Positions 1 to 6,983 of a stretch of DNA of 10,516 nucleotides are shown one piece after another. Made by a program: the position numbers and the translations under genes. A model generated the notes under the pieces. That model searched no databases, was not told where the DNA came from, and saw only the letters and a program-made list of their open reading frames with translations. Source of the stretch: Paracoccaceae bacterium (GTDB lineage Bacteria; Pseudomonadota; Alphaproteobacteria; Rhodobacterales; Rhodobacteraceae). The stretch covers positions 1-10,516 of the forward strand of contig JANSYB010000032.1 of NCBI GenBank assembly GCA_024742655.1, in the 5' to 3' direction. How positions within the stretch are numbered: the stretch's first letter is position 1; each line of letters starts with the position of its first letter.

Positions 1-286
1 GGAAATCGGCATGTGCCTCGCGCAGGAGCCGCGCCTGCTGCTGCTGGACGAACCCACTGCCGGCATGGCGCGGGCCGACACCAACAACACGATCGACCTG
101 CTCAAGCAGATCAAGGACGAGCGCGACATCACCATCGCGATTATCGAGCATGACATGCATGTCGTGTTCAGCCTCGCCGAGCGGATCACGGTTCTGGCCC
201 AGGGCTCGCCACTGGTCGAGGACACGCCGGACAAGATCAAGGGCCATCCCAAGGTGCGCGAAGCGTATCTTGGTGAATCGGCGTAA
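1..286 (+). CDS. HAAT-family ABC transporter ATP-binding protein, LivG-type (3' fragment)
   Basis: This is the C-terminal part of an ABC ATPase whose start lies before the window; the reading frame is open from base 2. What remains begins just after the place where the signature motif should be. It shows a Walker B segment (LLLLDEPTAG, near bases 35-64) and an H-loop histidine in IIEHDM. The tail VREAYLGE is the usual end of LivG-like ATPases of branched-chain amino acid (HAAT) importers. In this family two ATPases, LivG and LivF, power two membrane permeases fed by a periplasmic binding protein. The next gene, 13 nt downstream, is the LivF-type partner, so permease and binding-protein genes probably lie upstream. 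The substrate cannot be read from the ATPase. The family assignment is firm, but the symbol livG is withheld because such ATPases also serve amide, urea and aromatic-acid importers. Confidence 0.9.
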   Translation, partial: EIGMCLAQEPRLLLLDEPTAGMARADTNNTIDLLKQIKDERDITIAIIEHDMHVVFSLAERITVLAQGSPLVEDTPDKIKGHPKVREAYLGESA

Positions 287-299
287 GAGGAGAGATGAG

Positions 300-1055
300 A
301 TGAACGTCAAACCCGACTTCTCGAAAGGCCACAGCCACGCCGAAACGGCCCCGGCCTTCCTGTCCGTGTGGGAGATGCAGTCCTACTACGGCGAAAGCTA
401 CATCGTGCAGGGCATTTCCTTCAACGTGCACGAGGGCGAAATCCTCGCCCTTCTGGGCCGCAACGGCGCGGGCAAGACCACGACGCTGCGCTCCATCGCG
501 CGGATGGACAGCCCGCAGGTCAACCATGGCGAAATCTGGCTGGACCACCAGCCGCTGCACAAGATGAAAAGCCACGATGCCGCCGTTGCCGGGATCGGGC
601 TGGTGCCCGAGGATCGCTGCATCATCCCCGGCCTGACGGTCGAGGAAAACCTGCAACTGGCCCAGATCGCCCCGCCGGTCGGCTGGTCGCTGGAGCGGCT
701 TTACGATCTGTTCCCACGCCTCAAGGAACGCCGCAAGCAGGAAGGCGTGACCCTCTCGGGCGGCGAACAGCAGATGCTCGCCGTGGCCCGCGCCCTGGCG
801 CGTGACATCAAGGTGCTCTTGCTCGACGAGCCTTACGAGGGCCTTGCCCCCGTCATCGTGGACGAGATCGAGAAAACCCTGCGTGTCATCAAGGAACAGG
901 GCATGACGACGATCATCGTGGAACAGAATGCCATCCGTGCGCTGGAGCTGGCCGACCGGGCCGTGATCCTCGACACCGGCGGCATCGTTTTCGACGGCAC
1001 CGCAGCCGAGGTTCTGGAAAACGAATCCCTGCGCGCCGAGTACCTGGCCATCTGA
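300..1055 (+). CDS. HAAT-family ABC transporter ATP-binding protein, LivF-type
   Basis: This is a complete 251-residue ABC ATPase. It has Walker A GRNGAGKT (53-60), a Q-loop region VPED with Glu104 where most ABC proteins have Gln (usual in LivF proteins), the signature LSGGEQQ (152-158), Walker B VLLLDEP (172-178) and Gln209 in VEQN in place of the H-loop histidine, again typical of LivF. LivF proteins are normally about 235 residues. This one carries roughly 20 extra N-terminal residues before the first strand ([11 protein letters not shown]). The start at 300 is preceded by the purine-rich AAGAGGAGAG, a good ribosome binding site, and lies 13 nt after the LivG-type stop, so the two are co-transcribed. 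It should act at the inner face of the cytoplasmic membrane, driving uptake of an amino acid or small carboxylate. The [10 protein letters not shown] variant after Walker B suggests a subfamily other than classical leucine transport, but that is inference. Confidence 0.93.
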   Translation: MNVKPDFSKGHSHAETAPAFLSVWEMQSYYGESYIVQGISFNVHEGEILALLGRNGAGKTTTLRSIARMDSPQVNHGEIWLDHQPLHKMKSHDAAVAGIGLVPEDRCIIPGLTVEENLQLAQIAPPVGWSLERLYDLFPRLKERRKQEGVTLSGGEQQMLAVARALARDIKVLLLDEPYEGLAPVIVDEIEKTLRVIKEQGMTTIIVEQNAIRALELADRAVILDTGGIVFDGTAAEVLENESLRAEYLAI

Positions 1056-1089
1056 GGCGTTCCGGTCCCGGAGCACCCCGGCCAAAGGC

Positions 1090-1128
1090 CCCGCCCCCCC
1101 CTTTTTCTCCCTGTCATCCGGGGGCGGG
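1090..1128 (+). promoter_or_regulatory. GC-rich hairpin in the acsA leader
   Basis: CCCGCCCCC (1090-1098) is perfectly complementary to GGGGGCGGG (1120-1128). This gives a 9-bp all-GC stem with a 21-nt loop that contains a C-run followed by five T. It lies in the 107-nt gap between the LivF-type gene and acsA, ending 34 nt before the acsA start. No T-run follows the stem, so it is not a standard intrinsic terminator. It could stabilise or insulate the acsA message. Only the complementarity is seen; the function is a guess. Confidence 0.3.
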
Positions 1129-1162
1129 CGCACCAAGACAGAAGACCACCAAGGGGACAGCC

Positions 1163-3109
1163 ATGTCTGACAAAACCTACGCGCCCGCCGCAGATTTCAC
1201 CGCGAAAGCGCATATCGATGCGGCCAAGTATGACGAGATGTACGCCGCCTCCATCGCCGATCCGGACGGGTTCTGGGCCGAGCAGGGCAAGCGCGTCGAC
1301 TGGATCAAGCCGTTTTCCAAGGTCAAGGATGTCGATTATTCCTTCGGCAACGTGTCGATCAAGTGGTACGAGGACGGCACGCTGAACATCGCGGCCAACT
1401 GCATCGACCGGCACCTGGCCACGCGCGGCGATCAGACCGCCATCATCTGGGAACCCGACGATCCAGATGAGCCGGCCCAGCATATCACCTACAAACAGCT
1501 GCACGCCGAAACCTGCAAGATGGCCAACGTGCTCAAGTCGATGGGCGTGGGCAAGGGCGACCGCGTCGTGCTCTACCTGCCGATGATCCCCGAGGCCGCC
1601 TATGCCATGCTGGCCTGCGCGCGCATCGGTGCCATCCACTCGATCGTCTTTGCCGGTTTCTCGCCCGACGCGCTTGGCGCGCGGGTCAATGGCTGTGACG
1701 CCAAGGTGGTGATCACCGCCGACACCGCCCCGCGCGGCGGCCGCGCGACCAAGCTCAAGGACAACGTCAACCAGGCCCTGCTCAACGATTTCGACGAGGT
1801 CAAATGCCTCGTGGTCAAGCGCACGGGCGACCCGATCGCCTGGCGCGACGGCCTCGATTTCTGGCTGCATGAAGAGGCCGAGAAAGTGGGCGACGACTGC
1901 CCGCCAGAGGAAATGGGCGCCGAGGATCCGCTCTTCATCCTTTACACCTCCGGGTCCACTGGCATGCCCAAGGGCGTGGTGCATACGACCGGCGGGTACC
2001 TGGTCTATGCCGCGATGACCCATGAACTGGTCTTCGATTACCACGATGGCGACATCTACTGGTGCACGGCCGATGTGGGCTGGGTGACGGGCCACAGCTA
2101 TATCGTCTACGGCCCGCTGGCCAACGGGGCGACCACGCTGATGTTCGAGGGCGTGCCCACCTATCCCGATGCCAGCCGCTTCTGGCAGGTCTGCGAAAAG
2201 CACAAGGTCAACCAGTTCTACACCGCCCCCACCGCCATCCGCGCGCTGATGGGCCAGGGCAACGAGTTCGTCACCAAATGCGACCTCAGCAGCCTGAAAG
2301 TGCTGGGCACCGTGGGCGAGCCGATCAACCCCGAGGCCTGGAACTGGTACAACGACGTGGTGGGAGGCGGGCGCTGCCCGATCGTTGACACCTGGTGGCA
2401 GACCGAAACCGGCGGCCACCTGATGACCCCACTGCCCGGCGCCCATGCGACCAAGCCGGGTGCCGCGATGAAGCCGTTCTTCGGCGTGAAACCCGTCGTG
2501 CTGGAGCCGGCATCGGGCGAGGTGATCGAGGGCAACGGCGTGGAGGGCGTGCTATGCATTGCCGACAGCTGGCCGGGCCAGATGCGCACCGTGTGGGGCG
2601 ATCACGAGCGCTTCATGAAAACCTATTTTTCCGACTACAAGGGCTACTACTTCACCGGGGACGGCTGCCGCCGCGACGCGGATGGCGATTACTGGATCAC
2701 CGGGCGCGTGGACGACGTGATCAACGTCTCGGGCCACCGCATGGGCACCGCCGAGGTCGAAAGCGCGCTCGTGGCGCACGCCAAGGTCTCCGAGGCCGCG
2801 GTGGTGGGCTACCCGCATGACATCAAGGGACAGGGCATATACTGCTACGTCACGCTGATGGCCGGCGAAGAACCCACCGAGGAGCTGCGCAAGGAGTTGC
2901 GGACCTGGGTGCGCCAGGAAATCGGCCCGATCGCCAGCCCCGACCTGATCCAGTGGTCCCCGGGCCTGCCCAAGACACGGTCGGGCAAGATCATGCGCCG
3001 CATCCTGCGCAAGATCGCCGAGAACGATTACGGCGCGCTCGGCGACACCTCGACCCTGGCAGACCCGTCGGTGGTCGACGACCTGATCGAGAACCGCATG
3101 AACCGCTAA
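1163..3109 (+). CDS. acsA: Acetyl-coenzyme A synthetase (AMP-forming)
   Basis: This 648-residue protein matches the normal length of bacterial Acs. It converts acetate, ATP and CoA to acetyl-CoA, AMP and pyrophosphate through an acetyl-adenylate, in the cytoplasm. The phosphate-binding loop [11 protein letters not shown] is at 261-271. The acetate pocket is intact: Val308-Thr309 in GWVTGHSY, Val384 and Trp412 in TWWQTETGG, equivalent to Val310, Thr311, Val386 and Trp414 of the Salmonella enzyme; the Trp restricts the pocket to short acids. The adenylate-binding Asp500 (YFTGDG) and hinge Asp517 (GRVDD) are present. Lys609 in [11 protein letters not shown] falls at the number of the Salmonella lysine that is acetylated to switch the enzyme off, so control by acetylation is likely. 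The start has a strong AAGGGGA site (1151-1157, 5-nt spacing). It follows the LivF-type gene by 107 nt and ends in an intrinsic terminator, so it may be the last gene of that operon or a separate unit. Confidence 0.97.
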   Translation: MSDKTYAPAADFTAKAHIDAAKYDEMYAASIADPDGFWAEQGKRVDWIKPFSKVKDVDYSFGNVSIKWYEDGTLNIAANCIDRHLATRGDQTAIIWEPDDPDEPAQHITYKQLHAETCKMANVLKSMGVGKGDRVVLYLPMIPEAAYAMLACARIGAIHSIVFAGFSPDALGARVNGCDAKVVITADTAPRGGRATKLKDNVNQALLNDFDEVKCLVVKRTGDPIAWRDGLDFWLHEEAEKVGDDCPPEEMGAEDPLFILYTSGSTGMPKGVVHTTGGYLVYAAMTHELVFDYHDGDIYWCTADVGWVTGHSYIVYGPLANGATTLMFEGVPTYPDASRFWQVCEKHKVNQFYTAPTAIRALMGQGNEFVTKCDLSSLKVLGTVGEPINPEAWNWYNDVVGGGRCPIVDTWWQTETGGHLMTPLPGAHATKPGAAMKPFFGVKPVVLEPASGEVIEGNGVEGVLCIADSWPGQMRTVWGDHERFMKTYFSDYKGYYFTGDGCRRDADGDYWITGRVDDVINVSGHRMGTAEVESALVAHAKVSEAAVVGYPHDIKGQGIYCYVTLMAGEEPTEELRKELRTWVRQEIGPIASPDLIQWSPGLPKTRSGKIMRRILRKIAENDYGALGDTSTLADPSVVDDLIENRMNR

Positions 3110-3145
3110 CCTCCCTGTCGCCGGGCTGGCCCCGGGACACACTCG

Positions 3146-3174
3146 GGCCGGTGCCGCGCGCACCGGCCTTTTTT
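3146..3174 (+). terminator. Intrinsic terminator after acsA
   Basis: A perfect 9-bp stem, GGCCGGTGC (3146-3154) with GCACCGGCC (3160-3168), has a 5-nt loop and is followed directly by six T (3169-3174). It lies 37 nt after the acsA stop. This is a textbook rho-independent terminator and separates acsA from the unnamed gene starting at 3244. Confidence 0.92.
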
Positions 3175-3243
3175 CGTGGCGCTTGTCAGGTCAGGCATTG
3201 TCTGCAATCCTGAGGCGATTGATCCTGTTCATTTCGGCCCGCC

Positions 3244-3759
3244 ATGGTTTCAGACCTTTTGAAGATCCTTCAGGCCCTGCAGGCCGCACAAAGCGCCGAG
3301 GAAAGGGATCGGCTGGAACAGGAATTGCGCGTTGCGGTAGAGGCCGATATCCGCGCGCTGTTTGCAGAGTACCCCAACCGGCGCCGCACCTTTGGTGCGA
3401 TCCGCGGCAATCTGGGCATTTTCGATCCCCCCGAAAAGCAGGAAGAGCTGAAGGCGATCCTTTACGCCATGGGCGCGCGCCCCAAAAGCGGCGAAGGCGA
3501 CAGGAAATACTGGCACCTGCCTGCGGACACGGGCACGGATGTCAGCATTGATGACACGCCACCACGCCCAGCGTGGACATTGATCTACGGGCTCGTACTG
3601 ATCGCCTTTCTGGGCGCGGCGGCCTTCGGCGTCTTTCAGTTCGACCTTCTGGGTTCGAGCGCGCCCTCTTATGCATCTTTTGCCGAATGTGTCGCTGATC
3701 AGCCCAACGACCAGGGCATACCCGAATGGAGAATCCATTGCACAAATCTTCAATACTGA
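3244..3759 (+). CDS. Unrecognised single-pass membrane protein
   Basis: I do not recognise this 171-residue protein. Residues 1-35 look like a charged amphipathic helix. Residues 43-93 are a compact basic/aromatic stretch ending in KYWHLP, loosely like the last helix and wing of a winged-helix fold (weak inference). A hydrophobic helix at about 110-133 is the only membrane segment. It is followed by a short tail with two cysteines (149 and 166) that could form a disulfide if the tail is periplasmic. There is no signal peptide, so the likely topology is N-terminus in the cytoplasm and C-terminus out. The ATG at 3244 is the only usable start after the in-frame TGA at 3220-3222, yet no good ribosome binding site precedes it. 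It follows the acsA terminator, so it needs its own promoter, and I see no convincing one. It overlaps the next gene by 34 nt, which implies joint expression. That it is a real gene is likely from codon use and the overlap; its role is unknown. Confidence 0.72.
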   Translation: MVSDLLKILQALQAAQSAEERDRLEQELRVAVEADIRALFAEYPNRRRTFGAIRGNLGIFDPPEKQEELKAILYAMGARPKSGEGDRKYWHLPADTGTDVSIDDTPPRPAWTLIYGLVLIAFLGAAAFGVFQFDLLGSSAPSYASFAECVADQPNDQGIPEWRIHCTNLQY

Positions 3760-4502
3760 CCGCCATAACCCTTGCAGTACTGCCCGTTTGTGCGGCCGCG
3801 CAGGATGTCAAGCTGGCCAACTGCGCCGGCCTGTCCGACCAATCCGTGAACGATTACGCCATCGCCTTTACCTGCGTGGGCCTGTTGCGAGAGGAAACCG
3901 AACGCCTGCAAGGGGCCCTCGCGGCGGAGCGCACCCGGCTCGACGCGCTCGAGGCCCGTCTCGAAGCGCTGGAAACCCTTCCGGCAGAAAACGAAGCCCT
4001 TCGCGAGCAGCTGGGCAAGGTCGATACGCTTGATGCCAACCTGCGTCGGATGAACAAGGCGCTGACCGACAGACCTTTCGTGCCTGCAAGCGGCACGCAC
4101 CCGGCGACCCGTGCGGTCGTGGCCTATACATCCGAAAAGGGAGAACGCACCTGCCCGCCCGGCTGGTCCCCCTACGAGCCCGCCAAGAACCGCTTCATCC
4201 TGGGCGCGGGCGATCTGTACCAGACGGTGGGAGACACCGGCGGCGCGGCGGAGGTGAAGCTGGAAGAAAGACACCTGCCGCCGCACGAACATGAAGTAAA
4301 ATGGCATGGCGAGCACACCATCAGCCTCAACAAATCCCGTGGGAACGTCGCAGGAGACAACCAGTATCGTCTTGACTGGTTCGACACCTTCGAAGAAGGG
4401 CTTGCCGGAGACAACATGACCGCTGCCGCCACCGGCGGCGACCAGCCACACAACAACATGCCGCCCTATATCGCGCTCTATTTCTGCGTGGCGGACGGAT
4501 AG
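3726..4502 (+). CDS. Secreted coiled-coil protein with a phage tail-collar-like C-terminal domain
   Basis: This 258-residue protein begins with a Sec signal peptide, hydrophobic from about residue 9 to 21 and with probable cleavage after AAAQ near residue 26. A heptad-rich helix follows at about 53-112 (repeated LxxxxxxLEARLEALE-like spacing), probably an oligomeric coiled coil. Residues about 129-258 hold CPPGWSPY, NRFILGAG, VGDTGGAAEVKL, LPPHEHE (185-190) and GGDQPHNNMPPYIALYFC (237-254). That order of motifs is typical of tail-collar/tail-fibre tip domains, in which the VG.TGG..., PxHxH and NMPPY blocks recur. The mature part has four cysteines (33, 50, 143, 254), which fits an oxidising compartment. 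It should be periplasmic or exported, perhaps as a trimeric stalk with a binding tip. The ATG at 3726 has an AGGG 9 nt upstream. A TTG at 3738 with GGAGA 5 nt upstream is an equally good start and would give a more compact 22-residue signal peptide. No other phage gene is near. The domain resemblance is from memory of the family motifs; the function is unknown. Confidence 0.75.
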   Translation: MENPLHKSSILTAITLAVLPVCAAAQDVKLANCAGLSDQSVNDYAIAFTCVGLLREETERLQGALAAERTRLDALEARLEALETLPAENEALREQLGKVDTLDANLRRMNKALTDRPFVPASGTHPATRAVVAYTSEKGERTCPPGWSPYEPAKNRFILGAGDLYQTVGDTGGAAEVKLEERHLPPHEHEVKWHGEHTISLNKSRGNVAGDNQYRLDWFDTFEEGLAGDNMTAAATGGDQPHNNMPPYIALYFCVADG

Positions 4503-4542
4503 CGGAAAACGCAAGCCTTTTCAGATCGTTGCACGCCACACC

Positions 4543-4560
4543 CTTGTCCGAACTTGTCCG
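4543..4560 (+). repeat. Tandem CTTGTCCG repeat upstream of the transporter pair
   Basis: CTTGTCCG occurs at 4543-4550 and again at 4553-4560, exactly 10 bp apart, so both copies face the same side of the helix. They lie in the 166-nt gap between the secreted protein and the first DMT gene. Two copies one helical turn apart could be a regulator site, or the TTGTCC could serve as a poor -35 element (CATAGG at 4568-4573 is a weak -10 at 18 nt). Chance remains possible. Confidence 0.25.
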
Positions 4561-4619
4561 TTTGCGACATAGGGTCGCCAACGGGCAAGACCGGGCCGCC
4601 CGACCGCCCTACCTGTAGC

Positions 4620-4647
4620 GGGTCAGGCGCACGCGGTTGCGTCACCC
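4620..4647 (+). promoter_or_regulatory. Imperfect hairpin in the leader of the first DMT gene
   Basis: GGGT (4620-4623) pairs with ACCC (4644-4647). Inside it, GCGCA (4627-4631) pairs with TGCGT (4638-4642) including one G-T pair, leaving a 6-nt loop. The structure ends 21 nt before the ATG at 4669, which itself lacks a clear ribosome binding site. No T-run follows. It does not match a riboswitch I know, and it may only reflect the high GC content. Confidence 0.22.
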
Positions 4648-4668
4648 TGAACAGCATCGGACTGCCTC

Positions 4669-5697
4669 ATGGCCACGCTTCACGTGGACACATCCAAAGC
4701 CCCATCGCGGGCGTTGCAAGGTATTCTGTGTGTCGAGATCGGCATGCTGTTCTTCGTGGTGCAGGACGCGCTGATGAAGTCGCTTCTGCTGACCTATCCG
4801 ATCTGGATGCTGCTGTTTCTGCGCTCGGTCATCAGCCTCTTGGTTCTGATCCCGCTGATCCTTTACCTGGGCGGGCCGCACCGGCTGCGGACGCCGTTCA
4901 CGGGTATTCACATGGCGCGCGGGGCACTTTTCGCGACCGGTTTCGCGATGTTCTACACCGCCTTTCCCTTCATGGGGCTGGCCGAGGTCACGACGATCTT
5001 CTTCTCGGCGCCGCTGATCACGGCGGTGATGGCCTCGGTCTTTCTGGGTGAGACGATCGGGCCGCATCGCATCGGGGCGCTGCTGGTGGGCTTTGTCGGG
5101 GTGGTCATCGCCATCAATCCGACCGGCGACGGCTTCAGCTGGGTCGCCATTCTGCCGCTGCTCTGTGCGGTGTCCTACGCGGCCAGCCAGGTTCTCGCCC
5201 GCCAGATCGGAGAGCGCGAAAGCTCCCTTACGGTTGGGCTGCATACGCTTGGCTGGTCGGGGGTGATCATTCTGCCCGCGGGCTGGCTGGTGAACCAGTT
5301 CGTGCCGGTCGCCACCGGGTTTCCGCATCTCGCCTGGGGCTTTCCCGCGCAGGCACTGAGCGAACCGCTGACCCTTGCCCTGCTGGGGGTGCTCGGGATG
5401 TGCGGCTATATCCTGCTCAGCCGTGCCTACCAGGTGGCCAGTGCCAGCCTCGTGGCACCCTTCGACTACACCTACCTGCCGCTGGCCACGGCCCTGGGCT
5501 ACTTCGTGTTCAACGAGGTGCCCGGGGTCAACACGCTGATCGGCATGGCGCTGATCGTGGCGGGCGGGCTTTACCTGGGCTTCCGCGAGCTGCGCGCCAC
5601 GCGGGACACCGGTGAAACCCCCGTGGTGGCCGAAACCGTCTATGCACCCGCCTCGCCGCATCCGACGCAAATCCCCGAGGATGAAAGCCTCAAATGA
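4669..5697 (+). CDS. DMT-superfamily transporter (EamA family)
   Basis: This 342-residue inner-membrane protein has about ten hydrophobic helices arranged as two repeated EamA domains (roughly residues 17-145 and 155-290). The first repeat ends with the family-typical sequence of the fourth and fifth helices, including APLITAVMASVFLGETI and GALLVGFVGVVI. The second repeat ends with PFDYTYLPLATALGY and the matching GMALIVAGGLYLG segment. A hydrophilic tail of about 40 residues follows. EamA proteins export amino acids or other metabolites, or in some cases import nucleotide-like compounds such as S-adenosylmethionine; the substrate cannot be told here. No good ribosome binding site precedes the ATG at 4669, but no better in-frame start appears before the first helix. 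It overlaps the next EamA gene by four bases (ATGA), so the two are translationally coupled. Confidence 0.92.
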   Translation: MATLHVDTSKAPSRALQGILCVEIGMLFFVVQDALMKSLLLTYPIWMLLFLRSVISLLVLIPLILYLGGPHRLRTPFTGIHMARGALFATGFAMFYTAFPFMGLAEVTTIFFSAPLITAVMASVFLGETIGPHRIGALLVGFVGVVIAINPTGDGFSWVAILPLLCAVSYAASQVLARQIGERESSLTVGLHTLGWSGVIILPAGWLVNQFVPVATGFPHLAWGFPAQALSEPLTLALLGVLGMCGYILLSRAYQVASASLVAPFDYTYLPLATALGYFVFNEVPGVNTLIGMALIVAGGLYLGFRELRATRDTGETPVVAETVYAPASPHPTQIPEDESLK

Positions 5698-6614
5698 CCA
5701 CCACCAGCGCGCCCACGACCATCACAGCCCAGGGCGGACCCGCGTCTGGATACCTGCTGGTGATTCTCGCGGGCGTGTTGTGGTCGACCGTGGGCATCGG
5801 CATCCGCCTGATCGAAGACGCGCTGGTCTGGCAAATCCTGCTCTACCGGTCGGTCGGGCTGTCGGTCCTGCTGTATCTCGTCATCCGGTTGCGCACCGGG
5901 CGCGATCCGTTGCGACTGGCGGTTCAGGGCGGATGGCCCGCCCTGATCGGGGGCACGGCGCTGGTGGCGGCCTATGCCGGGGGGATCTATGCCATTCAGA
6001 CGACCTCGGTCGCCGATGCGCTGCTTTTGTTCGCCAGCGCGCCCTTCATGGCGGCGATCCTGGGCTGGCTCATTCTGCGCGAACCGGTGCGCCCCCGCAC
6101 ATGGGCGGCCATCGCGGTGGCCTGCGGCGGCATCGCGGTGATGGTGGGCGACAGCAGCGGCACCTCGTCACCCATCGGCAACGCGGCGGCGCTTCTGTCG
6201 GCGTTCGGGTTTGCCGTCTTCACCATCGCGCTGCGGTGGGGCCGGGCGGGTGACATGCTGCCGGCGGTCTTCGTCTCGGGCCTGCTGGCCATCGTGGTGA
6301 TGACGGTGATCTGTCTTGCCATGGGCCTGCCACTGGTCCTGAGCCCGCGCGATGGCGCGATCGCCACAGGCATGGGCGTCTTTCAGGTGGGCGCGGGGCT
6401 GATCGTCTACACCATCGGCTCTCGCCATGTGCCCGCCGCCGAACTGACGCTGTTGTCCCTGGCGGAGGTGGTTCTGGGGCCACTCTGGGTCTGGCTTTTC
6501 CTGTCCGAAACGATCTCGCCACGCACGGCGATCGGCGGGGCGATCCTGCTGACGGCGATTGCCGCAAACGCCCTCATGGGCATGCGGCGCAAACCGCCCG
6601 TGACCCTGGTCTGA
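5694..6614 (+). CDS. DMT-superfamily transporter (EamA family), second copy
   Basis: This 306-residue protein also has about ten membrane helices in two EamA repeats. The N-terminal repeat starts after a short Thr-rich cytoplasmic stretch with the family-typical GVLWSTVGIGIRLI. It continues through ASAPFMAAILGWLILREPV, the usual fourth-helix and loop sequence, and GGIAVMVG. The second repeat carries SLAEVVLGPLWVWLFLSETI, the matching sequence of the C-terminal half. Its start codon lies inside the stop of the preceding EamA gene (ATGA at 5694-5697). The two proteins differ widely in sequence, so this is not a recent tandem duplication. They may export related compounds or form a heteromer, but nothing in the sequence decides this. 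The substrate is unknown. The stop at 6614 is followed by a separate promoter region for the lipoprotein gene. Confidence 0.92.
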   Translation: MTTTSAPTTITAQGGPASGYLLVILAGVLWSTVGIGIRLIEDALVWQILLYRSVGLSVLLYLVIRLRTGRDPLRLAVQGGWPALIGGTALVAAYAGGIYAIQTTSVADALLLFASAPFMAAILGWLILREPVRPRTWAAIAVACGGIAVMVGDSSGTSSPIGNAAALLSAFGFAVFTIALRWGRAGDMLPAVFVSGLLAIVVMTVICLAMGLPLVLSPRDGAIATGMGVFQVGAGLIVYTIGSRHVPAAELTLLSLAEVVLGPLWVWLFLSETISPRTAIGGAILLTAIAANALMGMRRKPPVTLV

Positions 6615-6660
6615 CAACCCGCGCATATTGACCGCGATCAAGCCGAAACCGGCCGGGCCA

Positions 6661-6669
6661 TGCTATGAT
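6661..6669 (+). promoter_or_regulatory. Extended -10 promoter for the lipoprotein gene
   Basis: TGCTATGAT is a TGn-extended -10 element with a hexamer (TATGAT, 6664-6669) one base from the sigma-70 consensus. No good -35 stands 16-18 nt upstream; TTGACC at 6628-6633 is 30 nt away, too far. Extended -10 elements can work without a -35. It lies 30 nt before the lipoprotein ATG. Confidence 0.5.
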
Positions 6670-6699
6670 GCGCAAATCATTGATAAGGAGGGAACAACG

Positions 6700-6978
6700 A
6701 TGAAACGTCAGATCACAGCACTTATCGCGGCGGCCGCCCTGACCGTCGCCGCCTGCGATGACATGACCACACAGGAAAGAGACCAGGTCGCCGCAGGTAT
6801 CATGGGCGCGGGAATCGGTGCGGTCGGCGCCAAGATTCTCGATGCCGATGATGGCTGGGTCTGGGCCGCCGCCGCCGCGGGTGCCGCGACAGGTGTTCTG
6901 CTGGCGCGCAACAAGCGCACGGACGAATGCGCCTATTCCGATGGCCGGGGCGGATATTACACCGCGCCCTGCCGGTAA
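6700..6978 (+). CDS. Small glycine-zipper lipoprotein
   Basis: This 92-residue protein has a short basic N-terminus, a hydrophobic stretch and a lipobox (TVAAC) with Cys19 as the lipidated residue. Asp20 and Asp21 follow, and Asp at +2 is the classical Lol-avoidance signal, so it may stay in the inner membrane (inference; the rule is best proved in enterics). Residues 33-44 form a glycine zipper (G.MGAGIGAVGA pattern), and 53-69 are an Ala/Gly-rich hydrophobic stretch. Together they resemble glycine-zipper two-helix lipoproteins. Two cysteines, 77 and 91, lie in the polar tail. The ATG at 6700 is preceded by a near-perfect AAGGAGG (6685-6691) at 8-nt spacing; in-frame upstream starts lack one. 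It probably has its own promoter. Its stop is 5 nt from the convergent queF stop. I do not recognise a named family or function. Confidence 0.85.
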   Translation: MKRQITALIAAAALTVAACDDMTTQERDQVAAGIMGAGIGAVGAKILDADDGWVWAAAAAGAATGVLLARNKRTDECAYSDGRGGYYTAPCR

Positions 6979-6983
6979 GCGCC

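Noticed and set aside
833..2446. 537-codon open frame on the minus strand across the LivF-type gene and acsA
   Set aside because: It is antisense to two well-supported genes, its translation is low-complexity (His/Gly/Ala/Asp-rich) and no motif appears; long antisense frames are a by-product of GC-rich codon bias.
3128..3149. GGCCC/GGGCC stem that would compete with the acsA terminator (antiterminator)
   Set aside because: It is only 5 bp, shares four bases with the much stronger terminator stem and lies after the acsA stop with nothing obvious to sense; most likely GC-rich coincidence.
3183..3243. A sigma-70 promoter for the gene at 3244 (TTGTCA or TTGTCT with AATCCT or GATCCT)
   Set aside because: The -35 matches are fair, but both -10 candidates match only about half of the consensus; not strong enough to list.
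3726..4502. A prophage remnant, because of the tail-collar-like domain
   Set aside because: No integrase, capsid, portal, tail or lysis gene is nearby, the protein has a Sec signal peptide, and base composition matches its neighbours.
4642..5670. 342-codon minus-strand frame covering the first EamA gene
   Set aside because: The product is Gln/Arg/His-rich without any domain, while the plus strand encodes a clear ten-helix transporter.
6628..6633. TTGACC as the -35 of the lipoprotein promoter
   Set aside because: It lies 30 nt from the TATGAT hexamer, far beyond the 16-18 nt spacing needed.
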